64,000 bases of DNA from Sphingobium scionense (GCF_014197035.1 NZ_JACIEU010000011.1:1-64000); one strand, 5' to 3'; numbered from the stretch's first letter, positions 37,852 to 45,972 are shown. The notes: a model not told the origin generated them from the letters alone. Program-made: numbers and translations.

Positions 37852-38168
37852 GCGACTTCTTTCCTGCGGAAGCGCTGAAGCTGCTCCACCCATTCCTCAT
37901 CGGCGGCAGGCTCCCTGTCCGGCTTCACCTTGCGGAAATTCGCGGCGATCCAGTGCTTATTGTCCGGCTTGCCGTCGAAGTGCAGAAATAGCCCGACAGT
38001 ACAGACATGCTTCACACGCAACATGTCCTCCGGCTTGGGGTCGGCAGGATCCCCCGCGAAATGCTCCGTCCCGATGCAAATCGCGAGGTCCCCGACTTGC
38101 CAGTCTTCGGTCGGGCGCGGGAGACGCGCGAGAACGACGGCGAGGATCATGTCGAAGAAACTGCTCAT
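37848..38168 (-). CDS. hypothetical phage protein
   Basis: The 106-residue product has a hydrophobic start (MSSFFDMILAVVLARL), then WQVGDLAICIG and a Lys/Arg-rich end. It could be a small beta-fold protein; no family is recognised. ATGA overlaps at both ends place it firmly in the operon. Confidence 0.7.
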   Translation of the reverse strand: MSSFFDMILAVVLARLPRPTEDWQVGDLAICIGTEHFAGDPADPKPEDMLRVKHVCTVGLFLHFDGKPDNKHWIAANFRKVKPDREPAADEEWVEQLQRFRRKEVA

Positions 38169-38377
38169 GACCGTTTCCCCACATCCTTCGCATGACGCAT
38201 CTCAAGCGCTGCAATTGCGATCGGGAGTTCGTCATTCGTCATGACGAGGTCGCCATCCTTTTCAGGGCCAAGGTCGTTGCGGACGAGCAGCGTGATCTTT
38301 GGCGTGCCGGAAAAATGCGATGCGATCTGGTTGAGACGCCGAGAGATATCCTCGGCAATGGGTGCGGGGACTGTCAT
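38165..38377 (-). CDS. hypothetical phage protein
   Basis: The 70-residue product starts MTVPAPIAEDISRRLNQIASHF and contains KITLLVRNDLGPEKDGDLVMTND. ATG 38377 lies 11 bases after the upstream stop; the open frame goes further back to 38557 but would overlap the previous gene. Unknown function. Confidence 0.68.
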   Translation of the reverse strand: MTVPAPIAEDISRRLNQIASHFSGTPKITLLVRNDLGPEKDGDLVMTNDELPIAIAALEMRHAKDVGKRS

Positions 38378-38388
38378 CCTGCGATCCT

Positions 38389-38727
38389 TCACTGAACTGC
38401 GCCCCCGGCACGGAAGCGCCCTTCCTGCATCTGCTGCATGGCAAGTTGCGTGCGCAGTTGCAGGTCGGTCATGGCGGTCGTCCACACGCGCTGAGGATCC
38501 GCGAGCGGGTAGCGATCGCCGAGGAGGATCGTCGCCTTCGCAACCATGACCGCGCATAGCTGGAAGCTGAGCGAAAGCGCGTCATGATGCCGTTCATCCC
38601 CCAGATCGGCGACCTGCATCGCGCGATCAAACGCCTCGCGCATCAGGGCGTCGATCTGCGGTCCGATCTCCTCCCCGATCTGCATGATCTCTTCCGCCAT
38701 TTCGCGGTGCAGATAATCCGTCGTCAT
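38389..38727 (-). CDS. hypothetical phage protein, helical
   Basis: 112 residues, nearly all predicted helical from the heptad-like pattern (EMAEEIMQIGEEIGPQIDALMREAFDRAM). ATGA overlap with the ParB-like gene. No known family. Confidence 0.68.
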   Translation of the reverse strand: MTTDYLHREMAEEIMQIGEEIGPQIDALMREAFDRAMQVADLGDERHHDALSLSFQLCAVMVAKATILLGDRYPLADPQRVWTTAMTDLQLRTQLAMQQMQEGRFRAGGAVQ

Positions 38728-40847
38728 TCCGCCGCCTCCCGCATCTCAGCCGGTGCCGGCGCCGGCGGACGATCGAAGCGCATCAGCGGGTGAACCCAGT
38801 TCTTCGCCTGGCGCAGGGCGCGGGTGACCGGAGCGGTCAATTCGCCCGCCTTCAGCTTGCCCCATGTACCGAATGCCGTCTTGTCGACATGCGGTTGCGC
38901 CAGCGCCAGGCGCTGCGCCTTGGGCAGCAAGTCGACCAGTTCCTCCGTCGGCTCGACATAGGCGCGAATGTCCGCGTCCTTCAGGCCCGTCCGATCGGCC
39001 AGCAGATCATGCACGGGGATCTGATAGCCTGGCGCACCCAGGCTCCGCTCCAGCATGAGCCCGGCGAGCACGGCGCCGGCCTTCAGCTTCCACCCCTCAC
39101 TTTCCGCCATGAACGCGCGGAATGCGTCGACCAGGTCCCCGCTCATGCTGGGATGGCCATGCAGGTCCGACAATTGCTTGCGCCAGCGCATGCCGGCGAT
39201 CGAGCGCTCGACATGGGGCAACACTGCCGCTGAATGCTCGATCGAAGGCTCATATCCGGTGGAAAGACGCCGGGCGCCGATCTCGAACCCGTAGCCGCCA
39301 GCCAGCTCGAACCGCAGCAGGCTCCACATCGCATAGTCCCGGCCGACGGCATCATCAGCCTCTGCGGCGTCGAGAAGGACGCTGCGCAACACCTCTCGCC
39401 GCAGGCTGCGCATGATCTGCAGGGCATCTGCCGTAAGGCCATGCTCCTCCCGGATCGCCGTGTCCGCTTTCTGCCGTTCACCATAGCCGTAGCTCTGGTC
39501 GATCGCGCGACCGCCTGGCGCCGGCTTTGGCATCATCTCGCGCATGGCCGCGGCGGCCTCCGGCTTGGCGATGGGACCGGCCGACACCGGCCTGGTCGCG
39601 TCGGCCGGCTTTTCCGCCGCGCGCTTCGCCTTGCGGCTGGCCCACCAGAAGCGCGTTTCCAGGCTGCCATCCTGCTCGATATCGAGCGTCGCCATGACGT
39701 CGCCCGCCGGCAGCACCAGGAGACGGCGGGCGTCGATCGCCGCCAGTTCCGCCTGAAGCGGATCATAGTCGATATCAATCGTCGCGATCGCATTGTCCTT
39801 CGCCGCCTGGTCCAGTGCGGGATCGGCGAGCAGGAGCTCCGCGCGCTTCTCCAGTTCGATCATCTCGTTCTGGATATGCTCGGCCCGATCGGCATCGTCG
39901 GGATGTGCCGCCGCAGGTTCGGCAACGATCTCCAGATCGCGGGCGGGGCCGCCAAAATTGGCGTCGCGCGGCGGATGTGCCTCAAACCGCAAATCCCGGC
40001 CGGGGCTATGGTTCGCCACCTGCAGGCGCAGCAGATCCTTTTGCCTGGTCAGCTTCGCGTCGACCAGCTGCAGGAGCAGCGCCTCGTCGCGGACGCAACC
40101 GCGCTCTTCCGCCTGATCGGCAAACAGGTCGAGCTCATATCGGCCGCCAGCGTCCACATAGGCCTTTTCGCCAACGAAGCGCAGATATTTGGCCTGCTCG
40201 CTATCGCCCACCTTCAGCAGCTTGCGGATGATGCCAGGCGCATGGGGTTGATCGCGATCGCCGCGCTGCATGAAGATGTCGAAGGCGCGCAGTTGCATCT
40301 GGTGATCGCTGGTCGCACCGAATGCCATCGCGTGCCTGGTCCCGATCTGGCCCGCTTCCAGCGCTGCGAAAATGGTGGGCTCCAGATTGCCCAGCCGGTT
40401 CCACTGGCGGATGACCTCAATGGTCTGGCCGTTGGTGTCGGCGATATCCTGGAAGCTGCGCCCCTTGGCATGCGCGATCGCGACGGCCGCATATTTCTCA
40501 TAATCACGCAGATCCCGGCGAACGATATTTTCAGCCAGGCTGAGCTCGCGCAATTCGCCTTCGTCGGTGATGTCGCGGACGATGACATCGATGGGATGAT
40601 CTGCCGGCAGCTTGCCCTGGGTGATGAGCATGCTGAAGGCGCGATAGCGGCGGCCGCCAGCGAGCGCCCCCCATTGCTTTTTCTTGCCCTTGGTCCCGGG
40701 CATGGGATGGACGACGAGGGGATAGAGTTGACCGCGGTTGAGAAGCGATTCCGCCATCCCCGCGATCGCATTGGCGTCCGCTTCATTGGTGCGGACGTTA
40801 TAGGGCGAAACACATAGCTCGCCGATCGTCATTGTCGTAAAGGGCAT
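38724..40847 (-). CDS. ParB/Spo0J-like nuclease-domain protein
   Basis: The N-terminal ParB domain includes CVSPYNVRTNEADANAIAGMAESL, LAGGRRYRAF and LSLAENIVRRDLRDYEKYAAV, followed by a helix-turn-helix (SFQDIADTNGQTIEVIRQWNRLGNL). The remaining 450 residues are Ala-rich and unassigned. CAGGAG lies 7 bases before ATG 40847. The frame however stays open another 86 codons to an ATG at 41105 that overlaps the upstream stop in the usual ATGA manner, so a longer 793-residue form is possible. It has no ParA partner nearby. Roles in replication, transcription control or plasmid-like prophage segregation are possible. Confidence 0.85.
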   Translation of the reverse strand: MPFTTMTIGELCVSPYNVRTNEADANAIAGMAESLLNRGQLYPLVVHPMPGTKGKKKQWGALAGGRRYRAFSMLITQGKLPADHPIDVIVRDITDEGELRELSLAENIVRRDLRDYEKYAAVAIAHAKGRSFQDIADTNGQTIEVIRQWNRLGNLEPTIFAALEAGQIGTRHAMAFGATSDHQMQLRAFDIFMQRGDRDQPHAPGIIRKLLKVGDSEQAKYLRFVGEKAYVDAGGRYELDLFADQAEERGCVRDEALLLQLVDAKLTRQKDLLRLQVANHSPGRDLRFEAHPPRDANFGGPARDLEIVAEPAAAHPDDADRAEHIQNEMIELEKRAELLLADPALDQAAKDNAIATIDIDYDPLQAELAAIDARRLLVLPAGDVMATLDIEQDGSLETRFWWASRKAKRAAEKPADATRPVSAGPIAKPEAAAAMREMMPKPAPGGRAIDQSYGYGERQKADTAIREEHGLTADALQIMRSLRREVLRSVLLDAAEADDAVGRDYAMWSLLRFELAGGYGFEIGARRLSTGYEPSIEHSAAVLPHVERSIAGMRWRKQLSDLHGHPSMSGDLVDAFRAFMAESEGWKLKAGAVLAGLMLERSLGAPGYQIPVHDLLADRTGLKDADIRAYVEPTEELVDLLPKAQRLALAQPHVDKTAFGTWGKLKAGELTAPVTRALRQAKNWVHPLMRFDRPPAPAPAEMREAAE

Positions 40848-41101
40848 GGGACTTCTCCTGGATGGATTCTCCTTGGTGGGGAGGTTTTGACGGGAAAGTT
40901 TCCCCGCGCCGGGACAGGGCATTCGCCCGGCGCGGGGTCGCATCGCCTGCCGGCGAATGGGGGGAGTGGCAGGCGAGCGATCGGGGTGGGAAGCGATCAG
41001 CGTCGGCTCCGGGCAGGTGACCAGAGCCAGCTGGCGTCCATCGTTCGGATATTCGGCGTCAAGCGCATGGCATGCCGCGCAGCTGCAGAGGGCGGCAGTC
41101 T

Positions 41102-41317
41102 TCACGGCCGCATCTCCTCATCGGAAGAGCGGCAATGGTCCGGCAGCCCCGTGCAAGCACAGGTGGCCGCAAGCAGGCATGCCCCGACATCGTTATGATA
41201 GCCTTCATGGTGGCCGCAGGGGCATTGCCTGGGACCGCGTGGGTAGCACCAGGACGGCACATAGGGCGCATCATCGGCAGGGCCGGTATGGCTGGACGAG
41301 ACCGGTCCGGGGCTCAT
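41102..41317 (-). CDS. small Cys/His-rich protein
   Basis: The 71-residue product contains RQCPCGHHEGYHNDVGACLLAATCACTGL, a dense Cys/His cluster likely to bind zinc. Both ends overlap neighbours by four bases (41314-41317 and 41102-41105). No family is recognised. Confidence 0.65.
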   Translation of the reverse strand: MSPGPVSSSHTGPADDAPYVPSWCYPRGPRQCPCGHHEGYHNDVGACLLAATCACTGLPDHCRSSDEEMRP

Positions 41318-41796
41318 ATCGCGCTCTCCGCCACATAGACCCTGTTGTTGGACACAGGATCGACGCCGATACAGCGCAGGGCGAGCGTGCTACCGTCCGC
41401 GCGCAGCAGCGCGGTGCCTTCATTGCTGTCGAGCAAGACATTATGTCCGCCCCTGGCCAAGGAGAGCAGCCATTGTCGCATCGGCGCCCTTTTCCAGGAT
41501 GAAGGATAGGCGCAGTGCGCCAGCAGTGTGCCGGCGCAATTCAAATCTATCACGACGCCGCATCGGTCGGGCCGCATCGCGGCGGGAAGCGCCAGCGCCG
41601 GCGATTGCTGTGTCGCCAGCCACAGACATTCGAATGTCGCGCAGACTTCCGGCCGATCGGCATAGATGGCGCAGCCGCGATCGGTGCAATGTTCGCACTT
41701 GCTGTGCGCCGGCTTGACCTTGTTCGCCATGGTGACCTTCATCACCGTACAGCAAAGGGTACAGGACCCGCAGGAAGGCGCCGGCGACCGCTTCAC
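41314..41796 (-). CDS. YkgJ-type cysteine-cluster protein
   Basis: The protein contains CGSCTLCCTVMKV (CxxCxxCC) followed by CEHCTDRGCAIYADRPEVCATFECLW, the metal-cluster pattern of YkgJ-like proteins. The rest is a small globular domain. The ATG at 41823 would overlap the small membrane gene upstream by 31 bases; GTG at 41796 gives the 4-base GTGA overlap seen throughout the operon and is preferred. Function unknown. Confidence 0.72.
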   Translation of the reverse strand: MKRSPAPSCGSCTLCCTVMKVTMANKVKPAHSKCEHCTDRGCAIYADRPEVCATFECLWLATQQSPALALPAAMRPDRCGVVIDLNCAGTLLAHCAYPSSWKRAPMRQWLLSLARGGHNVLLDSNEGTALLRADGSTLALRCIGVDPVSNNRVYVAESAI

Positions 41797-41906
41797 AGCA
41801 GGCAAGCCTCGATCAGGGGCCACATGCCGCCGATGCCGGCGAGCAGCAAGGTGGCGGCAAAAATGAGCCAGAAGCTCCAGTTGCTGTCGGTACGCGGCTC
41901 GTTCAT
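41793..41906 (-). CDS. 37-residue single-span membrane protein
   Basis: The reading frame [20 protein letters not shown]... ends ...MWPLIEACLL and has one hydrophobic helix from about residue 11 to 28. It starts in ATGA overlap with the upstream gene and ends in GTGA overlap with the downstream one, which is good evidence for expression despite its size. Unknown role; small phage membrane proteins may alter host membrane processes. Confidence 0.6.
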   Translation of the reverse strand: MNEPRTDSNWSFWLIFAATLLLAGIGGMWPLIEACLL

Positions 41907-42232
41907 GGGTGCGGCTCCATCTGCCGCTCGATCGACGTCAGCATGTCGATGATGCCACGCAGGCCGCGCCGGCTGACGACGAAGGCGATCGCCTCGTCCG
42001 TGGGCGCGAAGGGGTTGCCGCCCCAGATGGTGACGAGGGCCTTGTCCAGTTCAGGGATGGGCGCCCAGCCGATGGCCGCCCCCTCGCCCACATGCATCCA
42101 CATGAACAAGCCGGCCCGAAAGCCGTGCGGGATCCAGGCATAGCCCTCTTCGTCCAGCAGGATCGGGATGGCGAAGGGCTCGAGCGGCGCGCTGTCGATC
42201 GGCGGCAGGATTTCGGACGCTGCGCCCATCAT
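41903..42232 (-). CDS. hypothetical phage protein
   Basis: 109 residues, acidic, with [21 protein letters not shown] and [29 protein letters not shown]. The ATG (ATGATG at 42232) overlaps the stop of the DUF2312 gene. No known family. Confidence 0.7.
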   Translation of the reverse strand: MMGAASEILPPIDSAPLEPFAIPILLDEEGYAWIPHGFRAGLFMWMHVGEGAAIGWAPIPELDKALVTIWGGNPFAPTDEAIAFVVSRRGLRGIIDMLTSIERQMEPHP

Positions 42233-42471
42233 TCCATCCCCAGCGCAGCGAGATAGGTCTGAAGGATGGCCTCCTGCTCCTGGCGATCATGCGGCTGCAT
42301 CTTACGCAGGCGGATGATCTGGCGCATGATCTTGGCATCGTAGCCGGTCGCCTTGGCTTCCAGATAGACGTCCTTGATGTCGTCGCCGAGGCCCTTCTTC
42401 TCTTCCTCGAGGCGCTCGATGCGCTCGATCAGAAGGCGCAGCTGGTCGGCTGCGATATTGCCCTCGCTCAT
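42229..42471 (-). CDS. GapR-like DUF2312 protein
   Basis: The 80-residue product matches the DUF2312 pattern along its length: [48 protein letters not shown], then [13 protein letters not shown]. The Caulobacter member GapR is a nucleoid protein that clamps overtwisted DNA and helps replication. Here it sits inside the phage early operon, so it is probably a phage-carried copy used in phage replication or host chromatin takeover. Confidence 0.88.
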   Translation of the reverse strand: MSEGNIAADQLRLLIERIERLEEEKKGLGDDIKDVYLEAKATGYDAKIMRQIIRLRKMQPHDRQEQEAILQTYLAALGME

Positions 42472-42740
42472 CCTTGCGTCCTTTCGATAATCGCCCGCAG
42501 CTGCTGCGGGACGGTGGCGATGATGTTTTCGCGGGTTTCGGGCTCGAGCGTGGTCAGCGCGGATGCCAGCCCATCGATGTGCGCCTGGGCGATGCCGAGC
42601 AGCATGCCGAGCGGACTGATTTGCGGATCATTGGCGAAGGGCAGCATGATCGTGCTGCCGGCCATGATGAAGCCGGACGACATTGCCTGGCTGACGCGTT
42701 CGATGGACTGCATATCCTGACGGGAAAGGGACATGGTCAC
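42468..42740 (-). CDS. hypothetical phage protein, helical
   Basis: 90 residues, starting at GTG 42740 in GTGA overlap with the upstream stop; the ATG at 42734 is the alternative. The sequence ([17 protein letters not shown]... [20 protein letters not shown]) is helical. No family is recognised. Confidence 0.66.
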   Translation of the reverse strand: MTMSLSRQDMQSIERVSQAMSSGFIMAGSTIMLPFANDPQISPLGMLLGIAQAHIDGLASALTTLEPETRENIIATVPQQLRAIIERTQG

Positions 42741-42943
42741 CGCGACGTCATCCAGTCGATGATGGAGGGGCCAAATTTGCTGGCGGTCAGGATGCCCCCG
42801 ACCCAGAGCCCGGCGATCAGCCCCTTGCGCGCGGCATCGATGTCACGCGGATCGACGACCGGTTGCTGATAAAGCGGATGGCGGCGAGGCGCGTTGCAAC
42901 GGCCGCATTCGCAGCCCATGGGATGGATGGTTTCAGGCCGCAC
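42737..42943 (-). CDS. small protein with Cys motif and one membrane-like segment
   Basis: GTG at 42943 follows GAGGAG at 7 bases, better supported than the ATG at 42919. The product has CECGRCNAPRRHP near the start and an uncharged stretch KGLIAGLWVGGILTASKFG near the end. It overlaps the previous gene by 11 bases. Unknown function. Confidence 0.62.
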   Translation of the reverse strand: MRPETIHPMGCECGRCNAPRRHPLYQQPVVDPRDIDAARKGLIAGLWVGGILTASKFGPSIIDWMTSR

Positions 42944-43334
42944 GGGCGGTCTCCTCTTTCGCGGTGGGCGCGCAGCCGCTGCAGAGATCGGCACTGACCC
43001 AGGCGCAGGCCCGGTGGGTCTGTTCGTCCAGGCACGGATCGGCGTCGCTGCAGGCGCAGATTGCGCAGATGCGCGGGGTGACGCCGATATCGGTGCCGTA
43101 GCTGCGCAGATCGATCAGCCGCAGCAGCACACGCCGATCGAAGCGAAAAGCGGACGCCAGTGCGCGCACGACATCCGGGCTGATGGCGGCGACGTCGCTT
43201 TCGATCCGCCCGATCCAGGCGGAGCGATCGAAGGCGCCCAGATGCGGGGCGGTATGGACCAGGCCGGCGACATCGTCGACCGACAGGCCCGCCGCCTGGC
43301 GGCGCAGTTTGAGATAGCTGCCCGGCGTCATCAT
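42933..43334 (-). CDS. helix-turn-helix protein with C-terminal cysteine cluster
   Basis: The N-terminal part (PGSYLKLRRQAAGLSVDDVAGLVHT...RIESDVAAISPDVVRALASAF) is an XRE-type helix-turn-helix. The C-terminal third contains ICAICACSDADPCLD and DLCSGCAP, likely metal-binding. 133 residues, ATGA start overlap at 43331-43334. A transcription regulator within the early operon is likely. Confidence 0.72.
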   Translation of the reverse strand: MMTPGSYLKLRRQAAGLSVDDVAGLVHTAPHLGAFDRSAWIGRIESDVAAISPDVVRALASAFRFDRRVLLRLIDLRSYGTDIGVTPRICAICACSDADPCLDEQTHRACAWVSADLCSGCAPTAKEETARAA

Positions 43335-43534
43335 GCCGCCGTCCGATCCCCGAGCAGCGGACCAGCCATGACGTCGGTCAGTTCGCCGATTGCTGCGCGG
43401 AGGTGGGCACGTGCCCGCTCGATCGCTGCGGAGCGGGCGCCGGGACAGATATTCAGACGTACGCCGATCAGGTCGCTGTCCATGTCATGGAGGGCGGCGC
43501 GAAACTCAGACAGCAGCAGGCGATCGGTTTTCAT
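43331..43534 (-). CDS. hypothetical phage protein
   Basis: The 67-residue product (MKTDRLLLSEFRAALHDM...) starts at ATG 43534 with GGAG 7 bases upstream. It is mainly helical. The open frame to 43600 lacks a ribosome site. Unknown. Confidence 0.65.
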   Translation of the reverse strand: MKTDRLLLSEFRAALHDMDSDLIGVRLNICPGARSAAIERARAHLRAAIGELTDVMAGPLLGDRTAA

Positions 43535-43639
43535 GACGATACTCCGGGCGACAGAAAAGCCTTCCCGAAAGCGCGCATTCGCATCGGGCCGGCCGGGCAT
43601 TGGTGGCGGTTCGTTTCGGCGGGGGCCGCTGGTCGCGCC

Positions 43640-44137
43640 TTACGGCGGCGCCACCAGGCGCGGCGGCGTCTGCCGCTCCAGATTGAGCAGCGCGGCTTTC
43701 ATCGCCTCGATCGCTTCGATGATTTCGCGCTGCGCATCGCGCCGATCGGCGTCGGTCGCGTCGGGCAAAGCGGCCTCGAGCAGGGCGGCCTTGGCCTGGC
43801 CCACTTCGCGCACGACATCGACCGCGTGGCGCAGGATGTCGAAGGCATCGGCAAAACGCTCTTCCTCGTCGACACCCAGCAGATAGCCATAGGCGTCGTA
43901 GATGGGGCGACCGGCGCCGCCGGCGCGGCGATATTCGATATCCAGGACGATGGCGGCGCGCATCGGAATGTCCCGCGCCTCCCCCTCATCCGAGGCGACA
44001 TCGAACGCCCCCCATTTCTGGACGGTACGTTTCTGATAGCCGGTCAGCGCGGCCATTCTTTCCCAATCGCCGGGCAGCTGGCCAGCGATGCGCGCCAGCG
44101 CGGCATCCAGGGACAAGGGTGGACGTGACAGGGTCAT
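43640..44137 (-). CDS. putative phage DNA-binding regulator
   Basis: The 165-residue product has a possible helix-turn-helix at residues 23-45 (GDWERMAALTGYQKRTVQKWG) and a helical C-terminal half rich in Ala and Glu. It is the first gene of the long leftward early operon, where CII-like activators often stand, but I do not recognise the family. Confidence 0.65.
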   Translation of the reverse strand: MTLSRPPLSLDAALARIAGQLPGDWERMAALTGYQKRTVQKWGAFDVASDEGEARDIPMRAAIVLDIEYRRAGGAGRPIYDAYGYLLGVDEEERFADAFDILRHAVDVVREVGQAKAALLEAALPDATDADRRDAQREIIEAIEAMKAALLNLERQTPPRLVAPP

Positions 44138-44512
44138 GATTTGCCGGCTCCCCGCAAAGGTGCGACCCGAAGGCAGGGGATGGACCGCGCGCCATCGACC
44201 AGATTGGCTGCAGCAGATCCGGAGCGACCGGCGCGCCCCATCGGAAAGAGAAGAGCCGCCGCCGGACGGTTATTCAGATCAGTGCCGGCGGCGGCAGTTT
44301 GCCCGGCGAAGTCGGGTCGACGTCGGGAGCCGGGGGTAAGGAAGCGGGCAAAAGCGTGCGGCGAACGCCCGAGACGGGGCGGTGCAGCGGCGATAGCGCC
44401 GGAATATGAACGGCGCGCGCGCAGAGAAATTGGACCTTCCAGGGCCGGGCTGGACGCCCGGCCCCTTCCGGCTATCGTGTGAAATGCCACAACCACACGA
44501 AAGGCAAACTTC
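44138..44512. other. gene-free control region with hairpins and a repressor-type site
   Basis: The 375 bp between the early operon and the rightward small gene contain no believable gene; the long frames here are Arg-rich shadows. A perfect 8-bp stem GGCCGGGC/GCCCGGCC lies at 44443-44463. TGCCACAACCAC at 44485-44496 repeats exactly the 12 bases at 45177-45188 in the immunity operator, and sits in the loop between TCGTGTG (44475-44481) and CACACGA (44494-44500). It is probably a repressor-controlled promoter region. Confidence 0.65.
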
Positions 44513-44710
44513 ATGGACAAGGCGACAGCAGTCATCCTGCGCGGCGTACTGGCAGGGCTGGTCCGCACCGGCGCGATCAGCCGCGAGCATTTCGATGAAA
44601 CCTGCAAGCAGATCGCCGTGGCTGCGCAAGGCAGCGGCCAAGAGGGCGAGGTGGGCCGCTTCATTTCGGATCTCCACCAGCATCTTCGACTGGACGATCC
44701 GACCGCGTGA
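44513..44710 (+). CDS. small hypothetical phage protein
   Basis: The 65-residue protein begins MDKATAVILRGVLAGLVRTG and has AAGG 8 bases before its ATG. An operator-like motif stands upstream, so it may be repressed in the lysogen. Its 3' end overlaps the convergent 44661-44861 gene by 50 bases. No known family. Confidence 0.6.
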   Translation: MDKATAVILRGVLAGLVRTGAISREHFDETCKQIAVAAQGSGQEGEVGRFISDLHQHLRLDDPTA

Positions 44711-44861
44711 CCCCAAAGCGCCAGCTGCGCGACACAGTCGCCTGGCGCGAGAGCTCAGTCACAGCCATGACCACGTCGAGCGCCGCATCGTAAGGCTTGC
44801 AGTGCTCGCGGATGAGCTCGACCAAGCGCGCTTCCTGTTCGGGCGTGAAGGGTGAGCTCAT
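44661..44861 (-). CDS. small hypothetical protein downstream of cro
   Basis: The 66-residue product (MSSPFTPEQEARLVELIREHCK...) starts in ATGA overlap with the cro-like gene, so it is co-translated with it. The first half is helical; the tail, in the overlap with 44513-44710, is low-complexity. Unknown. Confidence 0.62.
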   Translation of the reverse strand: MSSPFTPEQEARLVELIREHCKPYDAALDVVMAVTELSRQATVSRSWRFGVTRSDRPVEDAGGDPK

Positions 44862-45121
44862 GGCCGCACCCCTTCGATACGATCGTCGCCGGCAGCGGCG
44901 CTGGCCTCGCGCGGGTAGATATCCGGGCGCAGATCGTGGCGCGAAATGCCGGTGGCATGTTCCACGGCGAGAACATGTTCGGCGGGAAGCTCCTTATTGC
45001 GCAGCACCCATTTAGATACGGACTGCTGGCTCACACCACAAAGCCTGGCGAGCGCCGACTGCGACCCCAAAGCCTCAGCAATGCGAGGCGCAGTAACAAC
45101 CATGGGTGATTTCTGATTCAT
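44858..45121 (-). CDS. Cro/YdaS-like helix-turn-helix protein
   Basis: The 87-residue product has a YdaS/Cro-type domain (RIAEALGSQSALARLCGVSQQSVSKWVLRNKELPAEHVLAVEHATGISRHDLRPDIYP). It is divergent from the CI-like gene across 84 bp of operator DNA. A -35 TTGACT (45157-45152) and -10 TGTAAC (45135-45130) with 16-bp spacing stand just before its start and are overlapped by the palindromic sites. It therefore most likely is the lytic-side regulator. Confidence 0.85.
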   Translation of the reverse strand: MNQKSPMVVTAPRIAEALGSQSALARLCGVSQQSVSKWVLRNKELPAEHVLAVEHATGISRHDLRPDIYPREASAAAGDDRIEGVRP

Positions 45122-45193
45122 ACAGGGTTGTTACAACCTAGGTTGATGGCCAGTCAAGAGCACAAATTCAATTTCGTGCCACAACCACGGGTG
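45096..45193. promoter_or_regulatory. immunity operator region with four ACAACC-type sites
   Basis: Two near-identical 13-mers, ACAACCATGGGTG at 45096-45108 and ACAACCACGGGTG at 45181-45193, flank the divergent control region. Between them lie GGTTGT-T-ACAACC (45126-45138, perfect) and CAACCTAGGTTG (45134-45145, perfect), which overlap each other. The inner sites cover the cro promoter -10 element. The motif is repeated at 44485-44496. Assignment to Cro/CI binding is inference from position and symmetry. Confidence 0.75.
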
Positions 45194-45205
45194 TAAAATC
45201 GCGCG

Positions 45206-45622
45206 ATGATCTATTCTGACCGCCTGCGAGATGTGATGGGAGAGCGCCAGATCTCCCAAGCAGAACTGGCGCGGCGCGTGGGCGTCTCTCAACAGACGAT
45301 TGCCAAGCTATTCCAAGGTGCCAGTAGCGGCTCGCGCTATCTGCATCGCATTGCGCGCGAACTGGGGACGACGCCAGCCTACCTAGAGGGCGAGGTCGAT
45401 GATCCAAACGAGGATGCGCCCGCTCCCCCTGCTGCGGATTCTGAATCTCGGGAAATGATGGAACACTTCGGTCACCTCGCCCCGGCCGATCGCCGCGCCC
45501 TGCTGCAAATAGCGCGGTCGATGGCGGGAGGTGGCACGCCGTCAGACACGGTGCATGCCCCCTCGCGGGGTTATCGGGGGGAAGACAGCGAGCCTGGCTT
45601 GGATAACGGCGAGGAACGATGA
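45206..45622 (+). CDS. CI-like phage repressor (helix-turn-helix, no S24 peptidase)
   Basis: The N-terminal 60 residues are a helix-turn-helix of the XRE class (DVMGERQISQAELARRVGVSQQTIAKLFQGAS). The C-terminal part is short and acidic and lacks the S24 Ser-Lys self-cleavage domain, so SOS-type autocleavage is not expected. A TAAAAT stands only 7 bases before the ATG, so the mRNA may be leaderless. 138 residues. Confidence 0.82.
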   Translation: MIYSDRLRDVMGERQISQAELARRVGVSQQTIAKLFQGASSGSRYLHRIARELGTTPAYLEGEVDDPNEDAPAPPAADSESREMMEHFGHLAPADRRALLQIARSMAGGGTPSDTVHAPSRGYRGEDSEPGLDNGEER

Positions 45623-45654
45623 CACGCATCCATTAAATCATAGGGGTGGGGGAA

Positions 45655-45936
45655 ATGGAGTTCGTAATTGTTTGGCTCGTCTGCGGCGGGATCGCGGCGA
45701 TGATTGCCTCTAGCAAAGGCGGCAGTGGCCCCATCGGCTTTGTAGTCGGTCTGTTATTCGGCCCATTTGGAATTATCGCAGCATTCTTCATGGGCAACGA
45801 GCAAAAAGCCGATGCCGCCAAAATCGCCGCCGGTGACAGCAAGAAATGCCCACGTTGCGCCGAGTTGGTGAAACCGGATGCACTGGTATGCAAACATTGC
45901 GGTCATGAGTTCCAAGCTCCCAAGACTAAGGCTTGA
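45655..45936 (+). CDS. membrane protein with C-terminal zinc ribbon
   Basis: The 93-residue product has two hydrophobic segments (VIVWLVCGGIAAMIAS and IGFVVGLLFGPFGIIAAFFM) and a zinc ribbon CPRCAELVKPDALVCKHCGHEF. ATG 45655 is preceded by GGGGG. It stands right after the CI-like gene in the same direction, so it can be expressed in the lysogen, as superinfection-exclusion genes are. That role is only inferred. Confidence 0.7.
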   Translation: MEFVIVWLVCGGIAAMIASSKGGSGPIGFVVGLLFGPFGIIAAFFMGNEQKADAAKIAAGDSKKCPRCAELVKPDALVCKHCGHEFQAPKTKA

Positions 45937-45972
45937 GCGACGGCATCCATCGCATCGATGTTGGGGGGACGG

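Noticed and set aside
38724..42471. ParB-like plus GapR-like genes as sign of an integrated plasmid
   Set aside because: No ParA or replication initiator is visible, and full phage head, packaging and tail genes follow in order.
44141..44482. 113-codon + strand frame in the phage control region
   Set aside because: Composition is extremely rich in Arg, Ala and Pro, with no ribosome site or overlap with neighbours, and it covers hairpins and an operator-like site.
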